From Lepidostoma basale (Eukaryota > Arthropoda > Insecta > Trichoptera > Lepidostomatidae), in assembly GCA_022606425.2 (NCBI GenBank), contig JAHDVF020001251.1, positions 1,660,501 through 1,724,500 on the forward strand: a stretch of DNA of 64,000 nucleotides, read 5' to 3'. This document shows positions 20,601 to 31,629 of the stretch, in pieces. The number at the start of each line of letters is the position of its first letter. The stretch's first letter is position 1. Position numbers and translations under genes: made by a program. A model generated the notes under the pieces. That model worked only from the letters and a program-made list of their open reading frames with translations, did no database searches and was not told where the DNA came from.

Positions 20601-20635
20601 TTTACACTGCCAAAAATGATAAAATATGATTTTAT

Positions 20636-21000
20636 ACTACCTAACCAACTCGCCGTTTTCTCGGAGGGGTAGGCAGAGAGGATGGACCGCCATTCCGTTC
20701 TTTCTTGACATACCTCTCGAGATTCCTCCACATTCATACATCGTAACATGCATGCTCGTCGATTTATCCGACTTCGAATTTTGCCGCCTTTCACTATTTG
20801 ATTAATTTGGTCAAGCCGTGCTTTCATTGGTCTTCCACGACTTCTCTTTCCACTCAAGCTGCTTGTATATAGAATTTTAACCATTTTTCTCCCGTCCATA
20901 CGTTCCATGTTACCAAACCATCTCAGTGATGTTTTTTTAATTTTACTTATGATGCAATCATCTGCCTTAAATTTGTAAAAAATCTATATATTCTATCATA
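20636..21000 (-). mobile_element. RTE-A 5'-truncated copy
   Basis: Frame 20591-20908 reads MERMDGRKMVKILYTSSLSG, KRSRGRPMK, RRACMLRCMNVEESREVCQE and RTEWRSILSAYPSEKTA. The TSSxSGKRSRGRP variant marks the same subfamily as 29722 and 36651. Confidence 0.7.
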
Positions 21001-21014
21001 ATTTGTTTTCCCGC

Positions 21015-21150
21015 ACACTTCCTGTCGTGCGTGCATGACACGATGTTTGAATATTGTGGAAGCGAGATAAGTATGTCAGGATAGAAAAATGTGCCAGTTC
21101 ATTCGTTCTGCCTACCCCTTCGGGGAGACGGCGTGATGGTTAGTTAACAT
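21015..21150 (+). mobile_element. RTE-A 3' end
   Basis: Terminal ~135 bp, with the ccccttcggggagacggcgt hairpin region intact and a gttagttaac tail. Confidence 0.65.
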
Positions 21151-21774
21151 TTTGTATGTAACTAGTTATTTTCCAAGTTTCATTAGACCAACATACGTAC
21201 TATACCTATAAAAATACACTTTCTCGAACTAAATATGAATTTAAAATGTATGTTTTGATATTCTCTGTAGCAAAAAATACAGAAGAATTCCTGATGGATC
21301 GTAACAACTCAATCTTCGTAATAATGTTCGGCCAAGTCCGGAAACGTTCGGCAGACTTCGGTTCGTCTTTTTTTATCGTTTTCGTCCGTCCTTACTCCGC
21401 TCCGGTGGTCGAGTCCGGACTATTTTTTGTACCCTAAAGGAACCGACCACAAAAAACGAAGTTCTCCAAAGCGATAGAGTAATCTCATCCGAAACATCTA
21501 AAATTTTATACTTTTAAACAAATTGGACTTGTGTTTTTAAACTTGTGTTGTTGTGTTTTTTGTGTGTTCACTATGCCGCATTGCCGTTTCGCGTTTAATG
21601 CGTCCGTCGTCCTAGACACACTAGTAGTGTCTATGGACACAATGAACTGGGTCGACTCTTAAAATGGCTTCCATTAGATTTGAAAAAGGCGGGAATATTT
21701 TTGTTTTTTGTTCGAGCCTGAATGACAACATTAGATACCTTTATTGTCGATTAGTTCGTAATATATTATTTATA
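21151..21774. other. No recognisable gene or repeat
   Basis: Unique sequence in this window. Short open frames without family signatures. Confidence 0.4.
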
Positions 21775-22070
21775 CTGACAAATGCAAGTATAAGAAGTGA
21801 ATGTGGTGCAAATGAAAGTGTTATGAACAAAATAAGGAAAGGGTCATTAAGGTGGTTTGGACACATGGAAAGAATGAGAAGAAGACAGAATGGTGAAGAA
21901 GGTATATGTAAACGGCGGGAACGGAGCTAGAAAAAGAAGAAGGCCGAGGAAAACGTGGCACGATCAAATCAATCAAATATTGAATGTCGGTCACGTGAGG
22001 AGTCGGAGAAACCGACGTGCGTGCATGACAAGATGTATGAATGTAGAGGAATCGGAAGTTAGTTAGTTAG
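21775..22070 (+). mobile_element. RTE-A C-terminal fragment
   Basis: SIRSECGANESVMNKIRKGS, LRWFGHMERM then a frameshift, GRPRKTWHDQINQILNVGHV and a shortened end reaching gttagttagttag. The last ~90 bp before the tail are deleted. Confidence 0.7.
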
Positions 22071-22450
22071 TTAAGAAATCTCGCTTTATCGTTATAAATC
22101 AACAGCTTTTTTGTTTTCCTTACGTTAGGTTCAATTTTAGTTTTCAACTTTAAACAGTAAAATACAAAACGCTTGTTTTCATATTTCGTATATTGTATTA
22201 CGGATCTTGTGGCGAGGCAGCATGTTAGGGGTGGCAAGGGGTTAAATTACGCAATTCTTTTAACTTTATCCGCCGCCACTTTACGCGAGGAATATATTTT
22301 ATCAAATTTACGACGTCCCGCGGCACATTTTTATGAAATGTTTTTTTTTTATTTATCTTATTTCACCCCGCTCTCCCCTTTACTCTCCGCACTTTTCGCG
22401 TTTCACTTATGCCGCATAGAAACCCTTACACAAATTCTGGAATCAACACT
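22071..22450. other. No recognisable gene or repeat
   Basis: Unique sequence. A 93-codon open frame (22173-22454) has no signature. Confidence 0.35.
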
Positions 22451-23330
22451 ATAACTAAATGTACGACAGAATTTCAAATGCTGATATTAGAAAGGAATGT
22501 AGAGAAAAAAAGAGGTATTATGAACAAAATTATGAAAGGATCGCTGCGTTGGTTCGGACACGTGGAGCGCATCAGTGAAGAATGGTTAAAAAAGTATACG
22601 TTAACGTTGTAAATGGAGTACGAAGTCGAAGTAGACCGAGAAAAAACATGGCATGACCAAATTAATCAAATTTTAAAGGTTGGTCATTTTAGAAGTCGGA
22701 AGTATTGACGTGTGTGTGTGTGACTCGTTATTATTATTATTCTGATGACTTGTATTTTAAGTGCGCCGTTTTGTAAAATCAATTACTCCAAGGGCGCACT
22801 AGGAAATGACTGACCGAACTATGCAGTCTTCAGAAGTTTCTTAAATTTAACGTCACTATCCTAATACTTAATACTAACATGGAGACTATTCCAAGCCAAC
22901 GGACCCGCAACGCTGAAAGCACGATCAGAGAAACGTGCTTTATTGACTGGAATTGCTATGTTGTTTGCACTTGTTTCTACTGATCGGAGTGAACGTTGCC
23001 TTTCCGTTGGCATGGGTGTCACACAGAGGTCCGATATATACGCTGGCGCTCTCTGGTGTCGAGCCTCAAACACAATTTATATTTTACTCGCTCTCGGATT
23101 TTAAGCCAATGAAGGTCCTTCAGGAGCGGCCTGATATGACAGTATTTTTGTTGCCCCATAATCAATCAGGCAGCAGCATTCTGCTTAATTGATTATTTGG
23201 TAATCTAGCGTACATTCCGTTGCGTTGTGTGAATGTGTAGGAAGATAGAGAGGTATGTCAGGATAGAGTAGTGTGGCGGTCCATTCTCACTGCCTACCCC
23301 TACGGGGAAACGGCGTGATGGTTTGTTGTT
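22450..23330 (+). mobile_element. RTE-A copy interrupted by an inverted CR1
   Basis: 22450-22734 (MNKIMKGSLRWFGHVERISE and following) resumes at 23226-23330 (tgtaggaagatagagaggta ... cggggaaacggcgtgatgg). Removing the minus-strand CR1 at 22735-23225 restores the RTE-A order. Confidence 0.65.
22735..23225 (-). mobile_element. CR1/L2-like C-terminal fragment
   Basis: Frame 22861-23073 reads FEARHQRAPAYISDLCVTPM and DRAFSVAGPLAWNSLHVSIK. Same subfamily as 4166-4760, with a tat tail at 22728-22742 and small internal deletions. Confidence 0.75.
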
Positions 23331-23962
23331 GTTGGGTTCAAGTATCCTAGTGTATAAAAATGTAAAAAGCAACGGGAAACTTCCACATTAAAAAAGGTCC
23401 AAGAACCATAAAATATCTGATTAATTTTGCTGCAAATCGATCCTTAGGATAAAAACTAAAAAAAGTCTACTGTAAACGGTTTTTTGTTTGCATGTAGATA
23501 TTTTTTATTTGGACACTGTCGCGTACGTTCATATGTTCATTTGGGCGGAGTCTGTGTCTCCTCGCTTTGGGGGGAGACTGTTGTTTTTGGATTAGCGAAT
23601 ACAAGCCGTAAACATGACGGTCCCGTTCCGGAAATTTAGAAATAATGTCTGTTTACAGCTTTTTTTTTCATATACACAACTTTTTTTACGCAAGCGACAA
23701 CTTTTCACCCCTTTGGCTCTTGTTGGAATTTTATTTTCACGCTCCCATCCCCTGCCATATGCCGCCGCCGCAGACTCCGGGGTGAGAATTCAAAATACGA
23801 ATGCTTATTTTTAAAAAAACGTTACGTCGGAATAAGTGTTGTTCATGACGGTGTACCACAGGGTAACGTTAAAAGACCCGTACAGTATTTTGGTGTCATG
23901 CAACAAAACTATTGTTCCTCTTCTGACAGAGAAAAACGGGACATGGTCAAATCGATCCATTC
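23331..23962. other. No recognisable gene or repeat
   Basis: Unique sequence with a GC-richer patch at 23560-23790. No supported gene. Confidence 0.4.
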
Positions 23963-24400
23963 GACGACCTTCGTGGCCGAGTGGTAAATGCATTAACACC
24001 CCGAAGGTTCCGGGTTCGATTCCCGGCGAGGTCGGTGTGATTCTCACACTGTCTTTGGTCTGGTGTAGAATTAATGTAACAATAAAATGGCGATAGATAA
24101 GCTACCTATCACATGTCACGAGAATCACTATGATAGCTTTTTTTTTTTTTTTTTAAAGACTAACACCAAAGATTTAAATCAATGATATTAGAATTTATTT
24201 TACAATCTTCAATGTGAGCAGAAAATAGCTCATTATTATGAAGAAGGAATCTGGTCGTGTCCAGGCTCAAACCCAAGTCCCCTTGATCAGAAGCCAAGCG
24301 TTCTATCCCCTAGACCACCACCCGATCTATAATACCCTTTACATAGATTTGGCTTATGCTGTCATGATGTAAGAGTGATTCAACAAAATAATAATAATAA
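23963..24400 (+). mobile_element. SINE-1 interrupted by SINE-2
   Basis: SINE-1 head cgaccttcgtggccgagtgg, B box ggttcgattcc and body to 24141. Its 3' end (tttacatagatttggcttat ... gattcaacaaaataat) resumes at 24336 after a minus-strand SINE-2. A clear SINE-into-SINE insertion. Confidence 0.7.
24142..24334 (-). mobile_element. SINE-2 (tRNA-derived) with poly-A tail
   Basis: On the minus strand: ggtggtctaggggatagaac (A-box region), gggtttgagcctgga (B-box region, one mismatch) and a body ending in ~18 A. Other copies at 43123-43315 (minus) and 60892-61078 (plus). Confidence 0.7.
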
Positions 24401-24456
24401 TTTATAAATGTTAGAAGACGGAAAAATCGACATGCTTGTATGAAATAACGAACTAA

Positions 24457-24700
24457 CTAACTAACCATCACGCCGTCTCAACGGAGGGGTAGGCAGAATG
24501 AATACACCGCCACACTGTTCTATCCTGACATACTTCTCACGAATCATCTACATTTTACCATCGTGTCATGCACGCACGTCGATTACTCCGACTCCCTTAA
24601 GTGACCGAGATTTATTATTCGATTGATTTGATTGTGCCACATTTTCCTCGACCTTCCTTTATTTTTAGTTCCGTTCATGTCGTTTACATACATGTTCCAA
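24457..24700 (-). mobile_element. RTE-A 3' end
   Basis: Terminal ~240 bp, actaactaactaacc tail at 24446-24463. A short opposed RTE-A scrap precedes it (24405-24445). Confidence 0.65.
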
Positions 24701-24955
24701 AACATCATATAATAAATAACTAATTAAATTTAAATTTAATTCCCATGCTCGATATGTTTCCGTTACATCTCCCCTCTCCTCAATCCTAATTATACCCTTT
24801 CCACTTTTACATAACTCGATCTCTATTTAGTACATAAGTGACCGCTTTGTTTTATTTGTTTGTTAAAATTGTATACATTGATAAAGGTTATTTGTTACCG
24901 AAACATGTATGAGTTCAGTGAAAATGAAAAGTGTTGTAATACAAAGTAAAAAAAA
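24701..24955 (+). mobile_element. Penelope-like terminal repeat scrap
   Basis: Contains ttgataaaggttatttgtta then ccgaaacatgtatgag, a degenerate hammerhead-like arrangement, and a gtgttgtaatacaaag end. Confidence 0.4.
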
Positions 24956-24956
24956 C

Positions 24957-26065
24957 TAACTAACTAACCATCACGCCGTCTCCCCGAAGGGGTAGGCAGA
25001 AACACTTTTCTTTCCTGACATATTTCTCTCGCTTCCTCAACATTCATACATCGTGTTATGCACGCTCGTCGATTTCTCTGACTCCTCACATGGCCGACAT
25101 TCAATATTTGATTTATTTTATCGTGCCACGTTTTCCTCAGCCTTCCTCTTTTTCTGGTTCCATTTACATCGTTAACATATACTTTTTTACCATTCTTTCA
25201 TTCCATGTGTCCAAACCATCTTAATGATAATTTCATTATTTTGTTCATATAACCATCATTCGCACCGCATTCACTTCTTATATATTCATTCGACACTCTA
25301 TCATACACCGAGTATCCACAATTTCGTCTAAGAGATCCCATTTCTACTGAATTTATTCTACTTTCATCCTTCTTTTGCCAGTTCCATGCTTCGCTCCATA
25401 CATAAGGGTCGGTAGAAGAACACCATTGTGCACTGCACTGCCATTCTAGCTTTTTTTGGATAGTTTTTTTTTGCGATGACAACTTTAAGTGCACCATTCA
25501 CTTTGTTGCCTGCCCCAACCCTTCTTTCAATATCCCTCTCCACTCGCCCATCTCTTGTAAACATACTACCTAAATACACGAACTCAACTACTTGCTCCAA
25601 ATTTTCACCACTCACGCTAATGTTGCAGACTGTCATGGTTTCTTCCTTTTCAAAAATCATTACCTTGGACTTATTAACATTCATCGTCAGATCATTTCGC
25701 ATGCATACCTCATACATACAATTCACCAGGACTTGTAGTTCATGCTCGTTGTCTGCAAGTAGGACAGCGTCATCCGAATAGAAGAGACAGCTTACTGACA
25801 CTCCGCTTATTTTGGCACCCACATCCAACCCTTTCAGCTCTTTTATACACTTGTCCATATACAGATTAAATCACCACGGGGACATTACGCAACCCTGTTT
25901 GACACCTTTATCGATATCAAACCAGGCTGTAAGATCTCCATTTACTCTGACACTAGCAGTGCTTTCCGTGTATTATATAGCGACTTAATTGCCGTGATCA
26001 GTTTTGTACTTATTCCATATTCAGACAATATTTTCCACAACTTTTCTCTATTAACGTATTAAAGT
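24957..26065 (-). pseudogene. RTE-A, longest copy, reaching the RT active site
   Basis: The only copy that enters the reverse transcriptase domain. From 26065 downwards the minus strand reads ..LWKILSEYGI, GDLTAWFDIDKGVKQGCVMS (the GxxQGxxxSP motif) and then an in-frame TGA at 25871-25873. The open frame 25858-25364 follows with SCLFYSDDAVLLAD; the YSDD active-site motif lies at about 25769-25780. After it come YLGSMFTRDGRVERDIERRV and the C-terminal blocks, frameshifted, with the 3' tail at 24957. The endonuclease domain is missing. YSDD replaces the more usual YADD. Confidence 0.8.
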
Positions 26066-26610
26066 ATAATTATATTTATTCAAAAATTATATTGATGATG
26101 AAAGAGCAACCCGACCCTGAGCCGTATTAGGAATGCCGACCTCAAATAACGGTAAATTGCTAGGCGAAAGAAGAAGAAAAGAATATTTTCTTTAAGACAA
26201 ATATTATATACAGAGATTTTCATTGTTCGAGCGACTATAAATAAATGCAGAGTTATCTCAGCCCGGGATAGCAGAATTTATTATATTATATTATATTCAC
26301 GCTACCCTATTTCGAGATTGATAAGGGTGTAAATAAAATAAAATTGAACGCCCCTAACAAAACACGGTGGATTCCAGCGGCATTCAGGTGTGAGCCGGGC
26401 GAGATGGGTCTCATAAAAGTTTAGAGTAATTCTTTATGTCCTCTCGACAAAGTAACGGCGCTAGCGATGCTGACATGCTTAACTTTATGATCATCCTATA
26501 CAAAGTAAGCTGAACGACTCGCATGCTGGAGAGATCGAGATGAAATCGTGAATATTATTTTTAAACACACTATTAAAAACAATTACTAAACAATATTTCT
26601 TCTTATTTTA
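26066..26610. other. RTE-like tail piece, then unique sequence
   Basis: 26100-26185 resembles an RTE-B-type 3' end (VRNADLK then agaagaagaaaag). 26186-26610 includes a short (ATATT)n run at 26279-26297 and no gene. Confidence 0.4.
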
Positions 26611-26611
26611 T

Positions 26612-26880
26612 AAGGATTAATTGTATCTCAATAGAGACGAAGAGCGCTTACAGGACTTATGACCTGTCATTGGTTGGGTTGAGCTATCGCTTTATGTTTA
26701 ACAACATTCCCCATTCTCGCTTTTTTTCTTATGACCACCACGTCTGACAAATTTTTGGAACTTGTACCATATACTCGTATATGGTAGGATTCCACATATT
26801 TAAGTTCACTCTACACTAGCGTCATCTATTAAGATTGGAAAGCATTTAGCAGAAAATCTTTAATATTTCTCCTGACTTTT
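26612..26880 (+). repeat. R8 repeat, partial
   Basis: 5' signature at 26612, body through the acttatgacctgtcattggt block to about 26880. A 16-bp palindromic pair (accatatactcgtatatggt) lies at 26767-26786. Confidence 0.6.
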
Positions 26881-27405
26881 TTTTTATGAATTCAAACAGT
26901 GTTTTTTCCACTAAATGAAAAATATAGTGTTTTAATTCATAAAATATCGTCATTATGGATTTCCAGTGTTACCGTGTTAACTGATTGTGTCTTGAACAAT
27001 GATGTAAAACTCCATATTAAATAATTAATACGAATGAAAACGTCAGTTTTCTAGTAGTTTTATTATATTTTATGGGTTTCGCCCTTCTTAGGCATTATTA
27101 ATGTTACATTTATAGCCTTAGAAGGGCGAAACATGTCATTCTCGAAAAAAAAAAAAACTCTAAAAAACTGACGTTTTCATTCGTATTAATTATTTAATAT
27201 GTAGTTTTACATCATTGTTCAAGAAACAAAAATAGACAGATTGGTGTAAAAATATAATAAAAACTAAACCACGAAAGACTAATATAAAAACGCATTTAAA
27301 ATTCGATACAATAATTCAAATTTAAAAATTGACCTGAGCTATTTGTTATAAGTACTAATAACTTAACAGTAAGAACTAATAAATAATATTAATTAATAAT
27401 AATAC
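26881..27405. mobile_element. Penelope-like inverted terminal repeats
   Basis: 26991-27223 is a large imperfect inverted repeat with outer arms cttgaacaatgatgtaaaac and inner arms gaatgaaaacgtcagttttt. Both arms carry tttcgcccttct/agaagggcgaaac. Short central spacer near 27090-27115. No ORF. Confidence 0.6.
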
Positions 27406-27423
27406 ATTAACTAACTAACTAAC

Positions 27424-27975
27424 CATCACGCCATCTCCCCGGAGGGGTAGGCCGAAAGAATGGAACGCCACACTGTTCTGTCCTGACATACTTCTCTCGA
27501 TTCCTCTACATTCATACATCTTGTCATGCACGCACGTCGATTTCTCTGACTCCTCACGTGACCGACATTCAATATTTTCACGCCGTCTCCCCGGAGGGGT
27601 AGGCCGAAAGAATGGAACGCCACACTGTTCTATCCTGACATACTTCTCTCGATTCCTCTACATTCATACATCTTGTCATGCACGCACGTCGATTTCTCCG
27701 ATTCCTCACGTGACCGATATTCAATATTTGATTGATATGATCGTGCCACGTTTTCCACGGCCTTCTTCTATTTCTATTTCTAGCTCCGTTCACATATACC
27801 TTCTTTACCATTCTGTCTTCACTCATTCTTTCCATGTGTCCAAACCATCTTAATGACCCTTTCCTTATTTTGTTCATAACACTTCCATTCGCATCACATT
27901 CACTTCTTATACTTGCATTTGTCACTCTATCATATACAGATTTGCCACACATTCGTCTTAGAGTAACATAATAAT
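27424..27975 (-). mobile_element. RTE-A with tandemly duplicated 3' end
   Basis: The 3'-terminal ~153 bp occur twice head to tail (27428-27580 and 27581-27733). The upstream body follows (27734-27975, MCGKSVYDRVTNASIRSECD). Frame 27578-27979 is open to the first copy's stop. Confidence 0.7.
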
Positions 27976-28290
27976 ACATGATGATAATATAATTGGGAAT
28001 GGGAGCTTGGGAGTTTAAATGTAGACAAAGTATTTAAAGTGTAATTCTTTTGTCGGTTCACGTCCATATACATATGAGGGTCGGTACAAGAACACCATTG
28101 TGCATTATATTAATGATGCTTTCCTAATATTATTTGTGTTTCTTTTGTTTTAATTTATCACTCCATTTCAATCGTTTATTCAGTCTTCGAATATTGCTTA
28201 CATCGTATATGTTTGAAGATACTTAAGGATCTTTTACCAGAGATATATACCTCTACGTACTGCGAATCCTCCCGTTTAGAATACAGGTTC
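27976..28290. other. Mostly unique sequence
   Basis: Contains a 60-bp RTE-A scrap at 28050-28110 (minus). No gene. Confidence 0.35.
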
Positions 28291-28293
28291 CCA

Positions 28294-28500
28294 ACCTTTT
28301 TTGAACACCGCCCCCTTTAAAATAAACAAATATGACATCGCCCTCTTTACAAATAAATAAATATGACATCGCCCCCTTTACAAAAAAATCTATCGCTCCC
28401 TTTACAAAAAAAATCTATCGCCCCCTTTACAAAAAAAATCTATCGGCCCCTTAGAAATATAAAATATTAAATCGCCCGCTTTTCCACGATATAATACTTA
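28294..28500. repeat. hAT-like terminus with a short tandem repeat
   Basis: caggttcccaaccttttttg at 28294 resembles the terminal inverted repeat of Charlie-like hAT elements. 28320-28465 is a variable tandem repeat of ~25-30 bp built on atcgccccctttacaaa. The other terminus is not seen. Confidence 0.45.
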
Positions 28501-28512
28501 TACCAAAACGAA

Positions 28513-28830
28513 CTAACTAACTAACTAACCATCACATCGTCTCCCCGAAGGGGTGGGCAGAGAGAATGGACTGCCACACTTTTGTTTCCTGACATTTCTT
28601 TCGATTCCTTAACGTTCATACATCGTGACATGCACGCGCGTCGATGTCGCTGACTCCTCACGTGGCCGACTTGCAATATTTGATTTGATGACGCGTTCAT
28701 GGCACGATGTATGAATGTTGAGGAAACGAGAGAAATATGTCAGGAAAGTAAAGTAAGCGTGGCAGTCCATTCTTTCTGCCTAACCTTTCGGAGAAACGGC
28801 GTGTTGGTTAATTAGTTAGTGGTTTTATTC
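28513..28830. mobile_element. Two opposed RTE-A 3' ends
   Basis: 28513-28690 (minus) and 28690-28830 (plus) meet at their 5'-truncated sides, so both tails point outwards. Each has the aaggggtgggcag / ctaacctttcgg region. Confidence 0.6.
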
Positions 28831-28839
28831 AAATTATTA

Positions 28840-29015
28840 TTATTATTCTAATGACTTGTATTTTAAGTGCGCCGTTTTGTAAAATCAATTACTCCAAGGG
28901 CGCACTAGGAAATGACTGACCGAACAGTGCAGTCTTTAGAAGTTTCTTAAATTAACGTCACTATCCTTATACTTAAGACTAACATGGAGGCTATTCCACG
29001 CCAACGGACCCGAAA
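28840..29015 (-). mobile_element. CR1-like 3' end
   Basis: Minus-strand copy of the last 170 bp of the 4166-4760 subfamily, (ATT)n tail at 28840-28852. Confidence 0.7.
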
Positions 29016-29180
29016 GTGTTTTATTTTTATTTTGTATCTGAAAGTTCAAAATTAAAACACTGTTTTCTTCCACTTTTTTTACGATTTATATCGTTCTTCC
29101 GATGATGAAGGTGAAAAACCTTCGAAACGTATCGAGAAAAATAAACTCAAAAGTGGAAAAAAAAAAAAAAATTTAAACAC
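29016..29180 (+). mobile_element. Penelope-like terminal repeat with hammerhead-like motif
   Basis: 29096-29135: CCGATGA core variant, helix II gaaggt/accttc, GAAA, then GTATC and a ttctt/gagaa helix I. The core carries U4 to C, so it is probably inactive. The same block occurs inverted near 39775-39815. Confidence 0.45.
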
Positions 29181-29715
29181 GAAAAAAGCGGATGAGTAAA
29201 TCTGTATGAACCCGTTTTCCACGAAAATCCTCTGTTCCCGAGTCGCTAATGGCTAGAGATAAAATATCCCTTTTGCTTGTAGTCTTATTGGTTCAACATA
29301 TTTGATAAAAGTCCCGTGCCTTCGACTTGGCATGTCTTCAACTCTGCACCCCCACCCCCGGCCATCTCTCCCCGTCTCCCCTCGGAATGTGCACGATAAA
29401 TTCTCAATATTTCAGCGCATTTTTCTCAAATAAACTAAGAAGCATACGTAAATTTTTGAAAAACTGACAAAACCCCAGCAACAAAGTTTTCGCCACAATG
29501 TATCGTTGTCATCCGAATAAAGATTTTTTTTTCCCTCCATTTTGTTTTCGCGTTATGGCTCTGTTTGCGTTTTGGTGACTTTAAATTCTCGGCGTTTTAA
29601 GAGTTATCGTACAATTCTTATACTTATTGTGACGTGGTTGTGATTTATATGTTTTGCGCTCGATCCTCGGGCATTCGGATCCTCTTTCAATATCAAATAA
29701 CTGTTTTTTTTTATA
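29181..29715. other. No recognisable gene or repeat
   Basis: Unique sequence. Confidence 0.4.
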
Positions 29716-29721
29716 TATTAA

Positions 29722-30428
29722 ACTAACTAACTAACTAACCATCACGCCATTGCCCCGGAGGGGTAGGCAGAGAGGATGGATCGCCACAATGCTCTGTCCT
29801 GGCATACCTCTCGGGCTTCCTCTTCATTCATACATCGTACCATGCACGCACGTCGATTATTTCGACTTCGAATGTGGCCGCCTTTTAGTAATTGATTAAT
29901 TTGGTCATGCCATGTTTTCCTCGGTCGTCCTCGGCTTCTTTTCCCACTCATGCTGCTTGTGTACAACTTTTTAACCATTCTACTCTCATCCATTCGTTCC
30001 ATATGTCCAAACCATCTCAGTGATCCTTTTTTTAATTTTATTCATGATGCAGTCATCTGCCTTATATTTCTTTCTTATTTCATCGTTCGGTATTCTATCA
30101 TACAACGTTTTCCCGCACATTATTCTTAGTGATCTCATTTTTACGGCGTTTATCCTGCTTTCATCCTTCTTTTGCCAGCTCCAAGCTTCACTTCCATACA
30201 CGAGGGTAAGCACTAGAACTCCATTGTGTACTGCCATCTTTGCTTCTGTGTATATATTTATATTTGCAGTAATGACTTTGAGTGCGCCATTTATTTTATT
30301 CCAAGCACCAACCCTTCTTTCGATGTCTTTCTCCATTTTTCCGTCTCTTGTAAACATGCTTCCCAGATACCTAAATTCGGTAACTAGCTCCAATTTCTCG
30401 CCCATCGCACTTATATCACAAATTTTCG
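29722..30428 (-). mobile_element. RTE-A long 5'-truncated copy
   Basis: Two long minus frames: 30405-29986 (GEKLELVTEFRYLGSMFTRD ... MRSLRIMCG) and 30002-29742 (MERMDESRMVKKLYTSSMSG, KRSRGRPRKTWHDQINQLL ... ILSAYPSGAMA). One frameshift near 29990-30010 separates them. Possible AT-rich target duplication (gttttttttatata-like at 29692-29708 and 30429-30444). Confidence 0.75.
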
Positions 30429-30444
30429 TTTTTTTATTTATATA

Positions 30445-30870
30445 AGGATTAATTGTATCTCAGTACAGACGAAGATGTAAATCGTTTTCTGGGAACAGAA
30501 TATGGTGGCCGAGGCGCTTACAGGACTTATGACCTGTCATTGGTTGGGCTGACCAATCGCTTTATGTTTAACAACATTCCCCATTCCGCCCTTCTTAAGA
30601 CCACCAGGTCTGACAAATTTTTGAAAGTTGTATATATGCTAGAATGCTGCGCTTATCTTCACATTTTTTAGTTCACTCTACACTAGCGTCATCTATTAAG
30701 ATTGGGAAGCATTAAGCAGAAAATCTTTATTAATGCACTGTGAAAGGCTCTGCAAATCATACAGTACTAGATTTCGCCTGGAGATGTCTCTCCAATTTTT
30801 ATGCCTTTAATTTGGACCAGTTATTTTACAAAACATGTTGAATTTATACAAATTCTTGTAGACGAATAAT
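30445..30870 (+). repeat. R8 repeat, nearly complete
   Basis: From taattgtatctcagtacaga through ctctccaatttttatgcctt to ttggaccagttattttacaa. Good reference for the 3' half of R8. Confidence 0.65.
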
Positions 30871-30894
30871 TGTTTTATACATGTAGGTATGTAT

Positions 30895-31195
30895 ATATAT
30901 TGAGGAGAGCCAATTGTAGTAGACAACTGCTAAAGAAAGTTAAGGTCCATAAGATTTCATATCTGGGTCACATTCTGCGGGGAGATAAATACAGTTTGCT
31001 CCAACTAATACTGATGGGAAAAATTGAGGGGCAGCGTGGTCCTTGTAGAAGGCAAACGTCTTGGCTGTGCAATATAAGAGACTGGACCGGGATGAGACAT
31101 GTGGAGGAGCTGTTCCGGGTTGCGCAAAATAGAGAAGCTTTCGCCGGAGTGATTGCCAACGTCAGGGGGACCTGATACGGCATGCGAGCAAGAAA
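30895..31195 (+). mobile_element. RTE-B C-terminus
   Basis: Frame 30870-31175 reads KVHKISYLGHILRGDKYSLL, GQRGPCRRQTSWLCNIRDWT and FAGVIANVRGT, with stop tga at 31173-31175. The tail is degraded (gcaagaaaaagaa). Confidence 0.7.
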
Positions 31196-31199
31196 AAGA

Positions 31200-31625
31200 A
31201 TGGAGAAATTCGCAAATCATGTAAAATTTAAGACATAGTGAGATGGAGTAGGCAGAGAAGACGATTCTGGAGGAACCACATCCAGAGAATAGATCCAGTA
31301 AGAATTCCTAAGATCGTTATGCACGAGACTCCAGAGGGCCGTCGACCACCAAAGAGATGGAGAGAAGGCTGGTCGTCTTCATCCCAGGAAGAAAGTTGAT
31401 ATCCTGCATAAACAGATCGCAAGATCTACAATCAGAATAAGAAGAAGAAGAAGACTCAGCACCTTTGTACTCTTCTTTCTTCTTTTCATCTAATTTTACT
31501 CCACTGCTGGATATAGGCTTCTTCCAATATTTTTTTATCTTGGGCTATCTGTAACGACCCACAAGTTGGATAATATCATCCGTCCTCCACCCTCAATAAA
31601 CTGATTTGATTTGATTTAAATTCTT
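31200..31625. mobile_element. RTE-like tails in a row
   Basis: 31225-31455 (plus) is an RTE-E-like end (RRFWRNHIQRIDPVRIPKIV, PEGRRPPKRWREGWSSS) with a (GAA)n tail. 31480-31588 (minus) is an RTE-C-like tail (ccactgctggatataggctt). 31588-31625 is only the NLR-T tail. Confidence 0.5.
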
Positions 31626-31629
31626 CATT

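Noticed and set aside
23500..23800. Promoter or CpG-rich first exon
   Set aside because: The GC-richer patch has no start-codon context, no splice donor and no coding signature.
28320..28465. CRISPR-like array
   Set aside because: Irregular, degenerate units without unique spacers in a eukaryotic transposon context.
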